Assembly (NCBI GenBank): GCA_947254645.1
Contig: CAMYDW010000006.1
Location: forward strand, 1 to 64,000
DNA: 64,000 nt
Origin: an uncultured Peptococcaceae bacterium
GTDB lineage: Bacteria > Bacillota > Peptococcia > Peptococcales > Peptococcaceae
Reading direction: 5' to 3'
Shown here: positions 44,247 to 53,466 of the stretch, piece after piece
How positions within the stretch are numbered: the stretch's first letter is position 1
Layout of the letters: each line of letters opens with the position of its first letter
The notes under the pieces: model-generated
Database searches by the model: none
Told to the model about the DNA's origin: nothing
The model's input: the letters and a program-made list of their open reading frames with translations, nothing else
Program-made: the position numbers and the translations under genes

Positions 44247-47200
44247 CTATACCTCCAATTCATGATGTTTTGTTTTTGTGTTATGTTTTTTCTGTTCAGA
44301 CTGTTTCTTTGCTTCCTTTAGCTGCGCTCTGATAGACGGCTTTTTCTCCGGTTCTTTGGTGCTGCGATTTTCCGCCTTAACTGCATTTGCAAGCTCGGTC
44401 AGGGAAATGGCTTCTCCCGCTTTCACTTTCTGCTCAAGCTCATCTACTGTATGTGCGGGTGGTGTGTTATTCATAATCCCGTCAACCATGTTGTAATTCT
44501 GCTCTGTGGAAATCTCGGCAGCTTTCAGGTAGTTTTCCGGTTTTATAAATTCCGGCACTTCCTTGTAACCGAAACGATCCACATAGTGGGCGCTGTCCTT
44601 TCCGTCCTTATGAAGCACAACTACATCGGAAACGGAAAGGCTGTGCCCGTAAAAATCCTTTGGATGATCGATATTAAAGCGGGTGTAAATATCTTCAAGG
44701 GAAAGTCCCTCTGTAAGCTCCGCCTCATAAACCTTGACATAATGATCCGGGTTAAGTATCTGTCCCGATTCTTTTAAGCGGTCGTAGGATTCAAATTGAA
44801 GCTCTCTTGTGTTTTCACCTCGCTTTAGCTGATAAATCTGAAAGGTGTCTTTTTCATGTCCGGTATTTTCAGCCCTTGCATAAAGCTCTTTTATCTGTCC
44901 GTTTGTGAGTTTTCCGGAATGCACCTCATCTAAAAGCTCCTTGCATTGCTCCTTTGTTCCGGCATATAAAAGCTCGGACTGTGCCTTTCCGTTTTCCTTT
45001 ACGATGTAGGCTTCAAGGCGAAAGCTTTTCATGCTGTCTTTTTCAGCAGGATCTTCCAGCACCTTGTAGATATATTCCGGGGCAGCTTTAATGCTGTCTT
45101 TCTTTCTGAAATTCTTTTGAAGCTCTATTACGCGTTCTCCCGTAAGGGGCTTTATGCTGCTGACAGCATCCGCCGCATAGATTGCATTGGAATTAAGCTG
45201 TCTTTGCCACGCAGAAGCTTTCGGCGACCAGCGAAAACCGTTTGCCTTTAATTCATCTCTGATTTTGCCGTCCGGTTTATCGTCAAAGAAAAGCTGTAGG
45301 CGGTTATCCTTTACATTGATTTCGGCTTTTCCTCCTGCAAACTCCCAGCCTGTGTAAAGCTCTTCCTTATTTACGGAAAGGCTTTGAATACGATCTTTAA
45401 TTCTTCTGATTTCCGCATTGTTATTGGAAAGTGCCCATGACGGATAGGGCTTATCCTGAATGCCTCTGATTTCCATTCTTGCCTTTAGCTTTTCGATTGC
45501 CTCGCTGTCAAGCTCCGGGCAGCCCTCAAGGCTTTTGTGCTTTCGGTAGTAGGTATTAACCGCTTTCATGGTTTCCTGCGCCTTTGTCAGCTTCTCAAGC
45601 TTTGCATTTAATTTCTTTACGGCATCCGGATCGTCTGCACTGATTCCGCCCATTCCGGTGCTTCTGATTTTTTCAAGAAGTCCTTGAATATCTTTCCATT
45701 CTCCATAATTTTTATCACGGGCGGCGTTTTGTTTTTCCTTTTTTCTCGTAGGAAAGTTGGAGCCTCCCGCAATCAGTACAGAGGGAACACGGGAATCGAT
45801 GGCAAAACCGTTATTCATATTTGCCGCAAGTTTTTTAGAATAGGTATCAAGCAAGGCATCGATTTTACCATGAAAGGACGGATCAACTCTCTTTTTCTGA
45901 TTTTCAGCAATTTCCGCCGCCTGATCCACAAGACTTTTGTATTCAAGGGTTGCACTTCCCGGCATATAATCGGAAAAGCTGTTCATTTCCTTTGCCCTTT
46001 TTGCCGTAGCTTCATTGATTGGGTAGTACCTTACCTGTATTCCGGCTTCCTTTTCCTGTGAAGCTTCTTCCTGCATTTTCTCAAAAACATCTATGGAAAG
46101 TTCCGTTAAGCCTTGCCCTGAAAGCTCGTGCATTTTTAGGATTTCATCACGGGCTTTTTCAATGGGGATTTCAAGGTTATCAAGCTGTCCGCCGTCAAGG
46201 TCTGTAAAATCCGGCTGATACAAAGTATAGTCATAGCCTGTTTCGCAGGTCTGAATATAGAAATAGTTTCCGTTTTCAAGCAGGTAAGCCGCTTCCTGTT
46301 TTTCTTCCTGTAAAGCTGGTTCTGTTTCTTTTTCTGAAAGCTCATTTTCTTTTGCCCTTTGAAGCTCCTTGAAATGCCCGTCAATGCTGTCAATCAGCTC
46401 CGATGCAGCAAGGCGGATGGTTTCAAGGGAGCCCTTTAACTCGGACAGTTCTTTTCCGCTGCTCCAGCCGGCAACATACCCGAAAGAATAATCGGAAGTA
46501 TCAAGTCCGTAATGCTGGCATACGGTATAGGCGATGCTTTCTGCCTCAACCTCACGGGTACGCTGGTTTGGGTGATTTTCTTTTTCCTCTTTCGGTGCAT
46601 TTAAGTCAATGTCGTGCAGTTTTGCATGGGCGATTTCGTGAATGGCAGTCTTTAGTGTTTGCAGCTCGCTCATGTTATCGTCAATCGCAATTCTTTTTTT
46701 CGCAAGGTGATAGTAGCCGTGAGCGCTTCCCTCGATATGTTCAAGGGCAATCGGAACGGGAGAAGCCTTTTTCAGTGCTGTAAAAAAATCCTCATACTGC
46801 GACACATCGCCTGTCAGCTCATCTACTCCGATAGAGGGTAGCTCTTTTCCCTCCGTCTGCGATACATCAAACACCGATACCACCTTGTAGGCCGGGATGG
46901 TAATTTCCTTTTCTTCGGTAATTGCATTTCCGTCCGCTCCGACAAGTGGCATATTGGTTTTCGGGTCAAGCTTTTCCGTTTCCTGCTTTACCTTAAAAGG
47001 GGCAGGAGCGATAATGCGGATTCCTTTTTCTCCCTTTTTGACCGTTCTTCCGTGCGTATTTTTCCACGCATTAAAGCCTGCAATCAGGGAAGCGTCGGGC
47101 TTTTGCAGGGCAATCAGTATGGTATTGTTAAAGCTGTAATGATGAAACTTGGACATGACGCGAAGATATTCCTTGTACCTTTCGCTTTCAAAAACTTCTA

Positions 47201-47315
47201 ATATTCCCTGCTCCAAACGATCTGTGATTTCCTTTAGTCTGTCCTTTTGATTTTCAGAGGTCAGGACAATGGGGGAAACTTCTTTTATTTCTTCCGTTTG
47301 TTCCATGTATGGCAT
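44247..47315 (-). CDS. LtrC-like multidomain protein with ArdC-type N-terminus and zinc peptidase motif
   Basis: A 1022-residue protein. Residues 1-130 resemble the ArdC single-strand-DNA-binding domain (YSFNNTILIALQKPDASLIAG, TVKKGEKGIRI). Around residue 220 an HExxH zinc motif appears (LKTAIHEIAHAKLHD). The middle has LPD/YodL-like segments (LQLFFDDKPDGK, FRWSPKASAWQRQL) and the end resembles DUF4316 (RFNIDHPKDFYGHSLSVSDV). ArdC proteins protect incoming DNA from restriction. Its start follows the second leader repeat. Confidence 0.85.
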   Translation of the reverse strand: MPYMEQTEEIKEVSPIVLTSENQKDRLKEITDRLEQGILEVFESERYKEYLRVMSKFHHYSFNNTILIALQKPDASLIAGFNAWKNTHGRTVKKGEKGIRIIAPAPFKVKQETEKLDPKTNMPLVGADGNAITEEKEITIPAYKVVSVFDVSQTEGKELPSIGVDELTGDVSQYEDFFTALKKASPVPIALEHIEGSAHGYYHLAKKRIAIDDNMSELQTLKTAIHEIAHAKLHDIDLNAPKEEKENHPNQRTREVEAESIAYTVCQHYGLDTSDYSFGYVAGWSSGKELSELKGSLETIRLAASELIDSIDGHFKELQRAKENELSEKETEPALQEEKQEAAYLLENGNYFYIQTCETGYDYTLYQPDFTDLDGGQLDNLEIPIEKARDEILKMHELSGQGLTELSIDVFEKMQEEASQEKEAGIQVRYYPINEATAKRAKEMNSFSDYMPGSATLEYKSLVDQAAEIAENQKKRVDPSFHGKIDALLDTYSKKLAANMNNGFAIDSRVPSVLIAGGSNFPTRKKEKQNAARDKNYGEWKDIQGLLEKIRSTGMGGISADDPDAVKKLNAKLEKLTKAQETMKAVNTYYRKHKSLEGCPELDSEAIEKLKARMEIRGIQDKPYPSWALSNNNAEIRRIKDRIQSLSVNKEELYTGWEFAGGKAEINVKDNRLQLFFDDKPDGKIRDELKANGFRWSPKASAWQRQLNSNAIYAADAVSSIKPLTGERVIELQKNFRKKDSIKAAPEYIYKVLEDPAEKDSMKSFRLEAYIVKENGKAQSELLYAGTKEQCKELLDEVHSGKLTNGQIKELYARAENTGHEKDTFQIYQLKRGENTRELQFESYDRLKESGQILNPDHYVKVYEAELTEGLSLEDIYTRFNIDHPKDFYGHSLSVSDVVVLHKDGKDSAHYVDRFGYKEVPEFIKPENYLKAAEISTEQNYNMVDGIMNNTPPAHTVDELEQKVKAGEAISLTELANAVKAENRSTKEPEKKPSIRAQLKEAKKQSEQKKHNTKTKHHELEV

Positions 47316-47335
47316 AAATTTTCTCCTTTCATTTT

Positions 47336-47438
47336 TAAGGGTCTGGGACTATCCCAGAAAATATAAATCTCCGCCGCCGCATCTGCGGAAAACGGAGATT
47401 TTTACGGAAAGGGTACCCCATTCCTATGCTTGCTATTC
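47336..47438 (-). repeat. Hairpin-rich leader repeat, copy 2 (upstream of the ltrC-like gene)
   Basis: Inverted partner of 40,844-40,945. It includes the last codons of topB (the TAG stop lies within GAATAG), then GGGTACCC, the AAATCTCCG/CGGAGATTT stem around CCGC-AGAT-GCGG, and CTGGGA-TAG-TCCCAG. Compared with copy 1 the stem is two pairs longer and the closing pair of the last hairpin is C-G instead of T-A, so pairing is kept. Confidence 0.75.
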
Positions 47439-49514
47439 TTCTTTTTTCTTCCTCTCTATCTCAATACGGTAGTTTACATACTTATCTTTGGTATCTGAAA
47501 GAACCACATTACCGTCATAGGTTTTACCTGTTTTGTGAGAGTAGATATTCTTTACCTTTACTGTTTTATCTTTGAGTAGTGCAACTGCTATCTTTGGTGT
47601 AAAAGTGATCTTCCTATCCTCAAAGAAGCGGTCATTCTTCCACATGGAAAAGTTGCAATCTCTGTTACTACAATAATAGTTTTTCTTTCCCTCATAAACG
47701 GGATTTTGACAGCGCGGGCATAAGCCGATTACGGTTTTTTCCTGCTTGAAAAGTTTTGCTTTTACTTTTTCAGCGTCCGCATTTTTTATAAGCTCTTTTG
47801 TAAGTGCTTCAATCTTTTTCATAAAGCTGTCCGCATCCGCTTCTCCTTTTGCAATCCTTGAAAGCTCGTTTTCCCACTCGGCTGTAAGAAGCGGAGAGGT
47901 AAGCGTTTCGGGAAGCACGGAGATAAGGTTTATTCCATCTTTGGTCGGGATAAGCTGCTTTCCCTTTCTCGTAACAAAGCCTGCCTTTATGATTTTTTCG
48001 ATGATACTTGCACGGGTGGCGGGAGTACCTAAGCCTTTACGCTCCGCATCCTCTGTGGTTTCCTTGTTTCCTGCGCGCTCCATGGAAGATAGAAGCGTAC
48101 TTTCCGTGTATGCCTTTGGGGGAAGTGTGTCATGCTCCGTAATCTTTACAGGAAAGCTTTCAAAGCTTTCTCCCTCACAAAATGCCGGAAGCTCTTTTTC
48201 ATCTTCTTTATTCTGCTTTTCTTTCAGGCTCATAAGAAAGAGGGCTTCAATTTCTTTCCAGCCGGAAGATAAAACCGTTTTTCCTTTTGCCGTAAAGGTA
48301 TAATCTTCGCAGCTAAATGTAGCCGTCGCCGTTTCATAAATATGGGAAGAAGCACAAGCCATAAGAAGCCTTGCACCTGCAAGAAAGAGGATGTTTCGCT
48401 CACTTTCAGGAAGCATGGATAAATCCGTTTTTTCAAGCTCCATTGTAGGAATCACAGCATGGTGATCCGATACCTTATTGCTGTTAAGAAGTCCGGTAAC
48501 CTCCGGAATAAAGGAAGTACTTTTCATAAAGGAAAACTTTGATAAAAGAGTGTGGATAACCGTCTCCGCCGTTTCTTTCATATCGTCCGTCAGGTAATTG
48601 CTGTCCGTTCTCGGATAGGTTAAAAGCTTCTTTTCATACAGGCTCTGCGCAAGGTCAAGGGTCTGCTTTGCGGTGTAACCGAAAATGCGGTTCGCTTCCT
48701 TTTGAAGTGCGGTAAGGTCAAAGAGCTTCGGCGGCAGTGCTTCCTTTTTTTCAGAGGTAAGAGAAGTGCAAACTGTACTTTTTCCTTTGCAGGCTTTTGC
48801 AACTTTTTCCGCTTCTTCCTTATCTGAAAACTTTTCGCTGACTGCTTCCGCATCCCCTAAAGCAAGGCGGACATGGTAATACTTTTCTTTCTTGAAACTC
48901 ATAATCGCCTCGTTTCGATCCACCAGCATTTTTAAGGTAGGGCTCTGCACCCGTCCTACATTCAGGGTATGGTTATATAAAAGGGAAAAAAGGCGGGTCG
49001 CATTGATTCCGACAATCCAGTCCGCCTTTGCTCTGCAAAGAGCGGAACTATAAAGGCTGTCATAATCTTTTCCGTCCTTTAGATTTTCAAAGCCTTTTCG
49101 GATTGCACTTTCTTCCATTGAAGAAATCCAAAGCCTTTTTACAGGTTTCTTGCAGTCTGCCTTTTCCATAACAAAGCGGAAAATGAGTTCTCCCTCGCGT
49201 CCGGCATCGCAGGCATTTATCACCTCGGTAACATCGTTTCTAAAAAGAAGCTTCTTTAGAATATTAAACTGCTTTTCCTTATCCTTTGAGATAGTAAGCT
49301 GCCATGTTTCAGGCAGGATAGGCAAGGTTTCAAGGCTCCACTTTTCATATTCACTTCCATAACAGGACGGCTTGGAAAGCTCTGCAAGGTGTCCGATGCA
49401 CCAAGATACAAGAAAGTCTTTTCCCTCAATATATCCGTCCTTTTTGGTTTCGATTCCAAGTGCGGACGCAATCGCTATTCCGACACTCGGTTTTTCACAT
49501 ATAATAAGTTTCAT
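47433..49514 (-). CDS. topB: DNA topoisomerase III, element-encoded
   Basis: A 693-residue type IA topoisomerase. The N-terminal TOPRIM start is MKLIICEKPSVGIAIASALG with acidic DAGREGELIF; the active-site region has KLLTYPRTDSNYLTDDM (Tyr) and there is a C-terminal zinc-finger segment CPRCQNPVYEGKKNYYCSN. Mobile-element TopB proteins relax or decatenate transferring DNA. 12 bases after the small cysteine-rich gene. Confidence 0.95.
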   Translation of the reverse strand: MKLIICEKPSVGIAIASALGIETKKDGYIEGKDFLVSWCIGHLAELSKPSCYGSEYEKWSLETLPILPETWQLTISKDKEKQFNILKKLLFRNDVTEVINACDAGREGELIFRFVMEKADCKKPVKRLWISSMEESAIRKGFENLKDGKDYDSLYSSALCRAKADWIVGINATRLFSLLYNHTLNVGRVQSPTLKMLVDRNEAIMSFKKEKYYHVRLALGDAEAVSEKFSDKEEAEKVAKACKGKSTVCTSLTSEKKEALPPKLFDLTALQKEANRIFGYTAKQTLDLAQSLYEKKLLTYPRTDSNYLTDDMKETAETVIHTLLSKFSFMKSTSFIPEVTGLLNSNKVSDHHAVIPTMELEKTDLSMLPESERNILFLAGARLLMACASSHIYETATATFSCEDYTFTAKGKTVLSSGWKEIEALFLMSLKEKQNKEDEKELPAFCEGESFESFPVKITEHDTLPPKAYTESTLLSSMERAGNKETTEDAERKGLGTPATRASIIEKIIKAGFVTRKGKQLIPTKDGINLISVLPETLTSPLLTAEWENELSRIAKGEADADSFMKKIEALTKELIKNADAEKVKAKLFKQEKTVIGLCPRCQNPVYEGKKNYYCSNRDCNFSMWKNDRFFEDRKITFTPKIAVALLKDKTVKVKNIYSHKTGKTYDGNVVLSDTKDKYVNYRIEIERKKKEE

Positions 49515-49526
49515 ATCTAATCCTTT

Positions 49527-49712
49527 CTAAAGCTCCGGTTCGCTTTTTTCTTTTATTTTCCTGATACAGTAACCTATGCATGGGGACTTTCCCCTGTAAG
49601 GGCAGTTTTCGCATTTTGAGGAAAAGGAAACGGGCGGCTCTTTTTCAGGCCGCCCGCATTTCGGTTTTTCCGTCATCAGTCGTTCATAGATACTGTCTGT
49701 AAACCATGTCAT
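49527..49712 (-). CDS. Small cysteine-rich protein of conjugative elements
   Basis: A 61-residue protein with a four-cysteine cluster (CENCPYRGKSPCIGYC) and polar ends, typical of the short frames between DUF4366 and topB genes in Tn1549-type elements. Probably binds zinc. Start overlaps the DUF4366 stop by 4 bases. No known function. Confidence 0.7.
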   Translation of the reverse strand: MTWFTDSIYERLMTEKPKCGRPEKEPPVSFSSKCENCPYRGKSPCIGYCIRKIKEKSEPEL

Positions 49713-50377
49713 AGTGTTTCATCCGGCTCTGCTTCTTCTAAAGTTTCCTCGCCGTCCTCGTTATCATCCTCTATAAAATCGTCCTCATAGTCCTCAAAGT
49801 CGAACTCGTCAAGCTCTGTCGTACCCTTTACATCCTGCTTAGGTTTTAGGAACTTAAAATAATAGAAGACGCCGCCTGCAAGTCCAAGAATGAGAATAAG
49901 GGATAACGCGATCATCCCGGCAGGGTTCTTTTTCTCCGGCTTTTCTTCTGCCTTCGGTTTTTCCGCCTCCGGCTCTTTCTGTTTCTCCTCTTTTGGAAGT
50001 TCCGGCTTTGCACTCAGGCTGTCCTTTTCATCAATAATGGAAAGCAGGTCCTTTTCGTCTACCTGATTTAAGAAGTGAACCGTATTTTCTCCCTGCGCCG
50101 CATGGTCGATTACAATATAGAAGTAATTGCCGCCTTTGCTTTTTACAATGATAAATTCCTTATCCTTTGCGGCATCGCCCTTGACATTATCCACAAGGCT
50201 CATATTGCCGTCCGGGGTAAGGGGTGTTTTTTCTTCTTTCTTTTCTTCTGTTTTTACATTGCTGTCATTCGTAGCTTCTCCGCCGCCGTTTGCATAGGCA
50301 GGAATAGAAAAGCCGCCCATAAGGATCAGGGCGGCAAAGAGAGCTGCCGTTATTCTCATGATGATTTTATTATTCAT
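49709..50377 (-). CDS. DUF4366 / CD1107-family surface-associated mobile element protein
   Basis: A 222-residue protein with a signal peptide (ITAALFAALILMGGFSIPAY), a small extracytoplasmic domain (VKSKGGNYFYIVIDHAAQG), a proline/glutamate/lysine-rich spacer, one C-terminal membrane helix (GMIALSLILILGLAGGVFYY) and a very acidic cytoplasmic tail. This is the CD1107 layout. Likely part of the mating apparatus. It overlaps the DUF4315 gene by 8 bases. Confidence 0.9.
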   Translation of the reverse strand: MNNKIIMRITAALFAALILMGGFSIPAYANGGGEATNDSNVKTEEKKEEKTPLTPDGNMSLVDNVKGDAAKDKEFIIVKSKGGNYFYIVIDHAAQGENTVHFLNQVDEKDLLSIIDEKDSLSAKPELPKEEKQKEPEAEKPKAEEKPEKKNPAGMIALSLILILGLAGGVFYYFKFLKPKQDVKGTTELDEFDFEDYEDDFIEDDNEDGEETLEEAEPDETL

Positions 50378-50618
50378 TTTCTATATCCTCCATAAACTCA
50401 TTTTCATTTGCAGGTGCATCAGGGATCACGCCCTTTGATAAAAATACGGATAACTCGGCAGGGGTCATGTGAAGCGATCTTACCATCTGCACGATTTCAA
50501 GATTTTCCGCCTCTGTTTTCTGCATTTCAAGCTCTTTTAGCTTGTTCTGCTGCTCCGTGATTTTCTCACGGGTCTTTTGAATTTCCTTTTCGATTTTCAG
50601 GACTTTCTTGTTTTGCAT
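50370..50618 (-). CDS. DUF4315 small coiled-coil protein
   Basis: An 82-residue protein: a long N-terminal coiled coil (KIEKEIQKTREKITEQQNKL) then LEIVQMVRSLHMTPAELSVF and an acidic end. This is the DUF4315 pattern found between the lytic protein and DUF4366 genes in CTn elements. Role unknown. GAAAGGAGAA precedes the start. Confidence 0.9.
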   Translation of the reverse strand: MQNKKVLKIEKEIQKTREKITEQQNKLKELEMQKTEAENLEIVQMVRSLHMTPAELSVFLSKGVIPDAPANENEFMEDIENE

Positions 50619-50644
50619 AAATGTTGTTCTCCTTTCATTTTTTT

Positions 50645-52552
50645 TTAATCCCAGTTCATCAGACCGTAGCCTTTGATGTAGCCGGAATTTAAGTCATAGC
50701 TTTTAATCTTGCAGGCATCGCCCGAATTTCCCTCAACGGTATAAACTCGGCTTCCGTCCGTTCCGATCACAATTCCCACATGATCGGCTCCGCCGTCGCC
50801 GTCCCAATCAAAGAAGATAGCATCGCCCGGTGCAATATTTTTGTAGCCTCTTGCTCCCCATTGTCCGCGTGAGGTAAACCAAGGGACGCCTTGCGTCTGG
50901 CAGGCAGCAAAGCGCGGCTCGCTTTTTCCCGCCTTGTTATAGCACCAAGATACAAAGCAGGCACACCATTCCACGCGTCCGTTAAAGCCGTACCAGCTCC
51001 AGTAAGGATAGCCGCCCACATTTCCGACCTGCTTCTTTGCAAGGTTTACAAGCTCTGTATTTCCGGGGCGGGTTCCGTTTACAAAGTGAACGCCGCTTAA
51101 ATCCTCCGACGCGCTGCCGTCGGGGGAACCGCCGCCGAATACAAGAGGTTTGTTTCCGCTTGTTTCAAGGTAGACACGGTACATTTTAAGCTGTTCTTCA
51201 TTCAGGATTTCTCTTGCAATGTCAGAAAGCGGCGTTGTATTCAGCCTTACATGAAGAATGTAGTAGTTGTACGGGACTTCTTCCTCCGTGGTTTCTCCGG
51301 TATCTGGATCGGTATGGGTTTCCGTTTTATAGCGCACTTCAATTTCTTCCTGCAGGGTAAAAGAATACTGCTCTCCGAAAATCTGCTGTAAATGGGTCTG
51401 CACTTTGGAAAGGGTGTAGCTTTGGTACTTTGCCGTAAGGATGGACGCAAGTTCATGGGGGTTATGTCCGATACCGTCAAGCTCATATTTATACTCGTCA
51501 TAGCCGGGATGTTCCTTTTCTACACTGTCTATTTTTCCCTGAAGCTCATTTTCCATAGCGGCATAGGCATTTTCCACCGCCACAAGATCGCTGTCTTCGG
51601 ATGTATAGCTTGTGCCTAAAATTCCGTTAAAGCCTCCCGATAAAAGAGAGGAGCAGGACGATAAGCCGGTAAAAATCAGAATGAGGATTAGTAACAGAGC
51701 AATAATAAGGGCAAGCCCTCGTCTGTGCCTTATGATAAAGGAGCCTGCCTGCTTTGTTTTCTCTGCGGATGTCCTTGCCGCCTTTGCCGCGCTCTTACCT
51801 TTCTTACGAAGCTCCGCCGCATACTTCTTTTTTATCTTCCGTTTCTGCCACATACTGCTAACGGGGTTTGCAGATGACAGATTCGGATTTTCATACATGG
51901 CTTTTTTGTAGAAATACCTTGCATTTGCCTTTTCAGCAGCTTTTTCCGCTTTTCTTGCCTTGCGGTAGGGCTTTAGCTTCTGATTTCTGTAATTTTGTCT
52001 TGCCTTTCTTACGCTGAATCTTCCAAGTGTTTCTGCGGCTTTTTCGGTTTTATGAGCTGCCTCAACCCCGGCATTGTCATGCTCCGTTTCATGGATTTTC
52101 TTATGCACAAAGGCACCTGCTTCATCAAGGGCAGGCGAAAGAGGGTTTGCAGATTTACCGGAACCTATGGGCTTTTCCTTTTCTTCAAAGTGAAGCCTCG
52201 TTTTTCCTTTGCCGGATCTTTCATCAAACTCACGCTCAAATGAAAGGCTCTTTTTCTTTGGGATTTTATCCCTTGCCTTATCCAGACGATCCGCCGCCTG
52301 ATCGGATTTTTTGATATACCTTTGAAGCTCCGGGACAGCTCTTTCTTCCTCGGTAAAGGTAAGCCTTGAGGATTTTCTTTTGGAGATTTTCTCCGAAGTG
52401 ATCTCCTCACTTATTACATTATCCGGCTGTGAATTTTCTCTTGTTTTTGCTGATATATTTTCCGTTTCTCCGGTTGTCATATTTTCTCTTAAAAGTCCGT
52501 CCTTGCTCATTTTCTGCCTGTACTTATCGCGGGGCTTTAGCAGTTCTTTCAA
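50645..52552 (-). CDS. CD1108-family conjugation protein with CHAP lytic domain
   Basis: A 635-residue protein. The first 280 residues are basic and cytoplasmic, then one helix (GLALIIALLLILILIFTGLS), an extracellular helical domain, and a C-terminal CHAP amidase/endopeptidase: catalytic Cys in VEWCACFVSWCYN and His in DGGADHVGIVIG. It opens the peptidoglycan for the mating channel (VirB1/VirB8-like role). It overlaps dcm by 4 bases. Confidence 0.92.
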   Translation of the reverse strand: MKELLKPRDKYRQKMSKDGLLRENMTTGETENISAKTRENSQPDNVISEEITSEKISKRKSSRLTFTEEERAVPELQRYIKKSDQAADRLDKARDKIPKKKSLSFEREFDERSGKGKTRLHFEEKEKPIGSGKSANPLSPALDEAGAFVHKKIHETEHDNAGVEAAHKTEKAAETLGRFSVRKARQNYRNQKLKPYRKARKAEKAAEKANARYFYKKAMYENPNLSSANPVSSMWQKRKIKKKYAAELRKKGKSAAKAARTSAEKTKQAGSFIIRHRRGLALIIALLLILILIFTGLSSCSSLLSGGFNGILGTSYTSEDSDLVAVENAYAAMENELQGKIDSVEKEHPGYDEYKYELDGIGHNPHELASILTAKYQSYTLSKVQTHLQQIFGEQYSFTLQEEIEVRYKTETHTDPDTGETTEEEVPYNYYILHVRLNTTPLSDIAREILNEEQLKMYRVYLETSGNKPLVFGGGSPDGSASEDLSGVHFVNGTRPGNTELVNLAKKQVGNVGGYPYWSWYGFNGRVEWCACFVSWCYNKAGKSEPRFAACQTQGVPWFTSRGQWGARGYKNIAPGDAIFFDWDGDGGADHVGIVIGTDGSRVYTVEGNSGDACKIKSYDLNSGYIKGYGLMNWD

Positions 52553-53466
52553 AGTGCATCACCTTCCTTTCCTGAAAAGACGCAAGTGCTTTTGCAGCGT
52601 CCAAGCTCAATATCTGCAATGTATTTAAGTATCGGATAAACCTGTGCGGGAACGACGGCATTGCCAAGAGCCTTTAAGCGTTTTACCCTGTCTTTTTTAT
52701 CCTCTGTAAGCCTCGGTATATCCGTGGGCTCCGTTATCCAGAGGATATTTCCGTCCACGCTCGCGGGAATCCCATCAGCCACTCTACCCACTCCGGATTG
52801 AAGCGAAGATTGGGATCGGCATCCTTTTCCAGATAATAGACTGCCTCGGAAAGATTCGCCGACCAGTGCCCTGTTTTCTTCTTTCTGCGAAAGGAGCCCG
52901 CAGGAGATAGGACTACCTGCGGCACCTTTGGGCGCGTTCCCGTGTCGGAAGCAAGGGGCGTAGGAAACATCTGCCCCCACGATAAAAGTTCGCTTGCGTT
53001 CATGCCACGCGCCGACGCTGCAAGCAGGAAGTACGAATGTCCAAACGGCATATCCCGCTTTCTCCAAGTCAAGGATCGTTTTGTTGAGCCCCATATTGAT
53101 GAAGTTAGCAACATTTTCGCCAAGCACGAAACGGGGGCGCAGCTCTTTAATAACTCTGCACATCTGTGGCCAGAGATAACGGGGGTCTGTAAAGCCTTTT
53201 TTTGCTCCGATGGCGGAAAAGGGCTGACACGGGAAGCCTCCTGAGATGAGGGTAATGCTGTCTTGTCCTGTTTTTTCAATAAATGCCTCCTTTGTAACTG
53301 TGGTAATATCCTGAAAACGCGGAACCTTTGGCCAATGCTTTTTTAGAACAGCAGTCGGAAAGTCCGCCCATTCGCATTGACAAATGGTAGAAAAGCCTGC
53401 GGCTTCTGCCGCAAGGTCGATGCCTCCGATTCCGGTAAACAGGCTGAAATGCGTCAGTTTTTTCAT
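52549..53466 (-). CDS. dcm: DNA (cytosine-5) methyltransferase, element-encoded
   Basis: A 305-residue C5-methyltransferase: motif I FSLFTGIGGIDLAAEAAGF, catalytic motif IV GGFPCQPFS, motif VI LGENVANF, motif VIII/QRR-like WHERKRTFIVG, and motif X LKALGNAVVPAQVYPIL. No restriction endonuclease gene is nearby, so it probably protects ICE DNA from host restriction. It is embedded between virB4 and the CHAP gene with 4-base overlaps on both sides. Confidence 0.93.
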   Translation of the reverse strand: MKKLTHFSLFTGIGGIDLAAEAAGFSTICQCEWADFPTAVLKKHWPKVPRFQDITTVTKEAFIEKTGQDSITLISGGFPCQPFSAIGAKKGFTDPRYLWPQMCRVIKELRPRFVLGENVANFINMGLNKTILDLEKAGYAVWTFVLPACSVGAWHERKRTFIVGADVSYAPCFRHGNAPKGAAGSPISCGLLSQKEENRALVGESFRGSLLSGKGCRSQSSLQSGVGRVADGIPASVDGNILWITEPTDIPRLTEDKKDRVKRLKALGNAVVPAQVYPILKYIADIELGRCKSTCVFSGKEGDAL

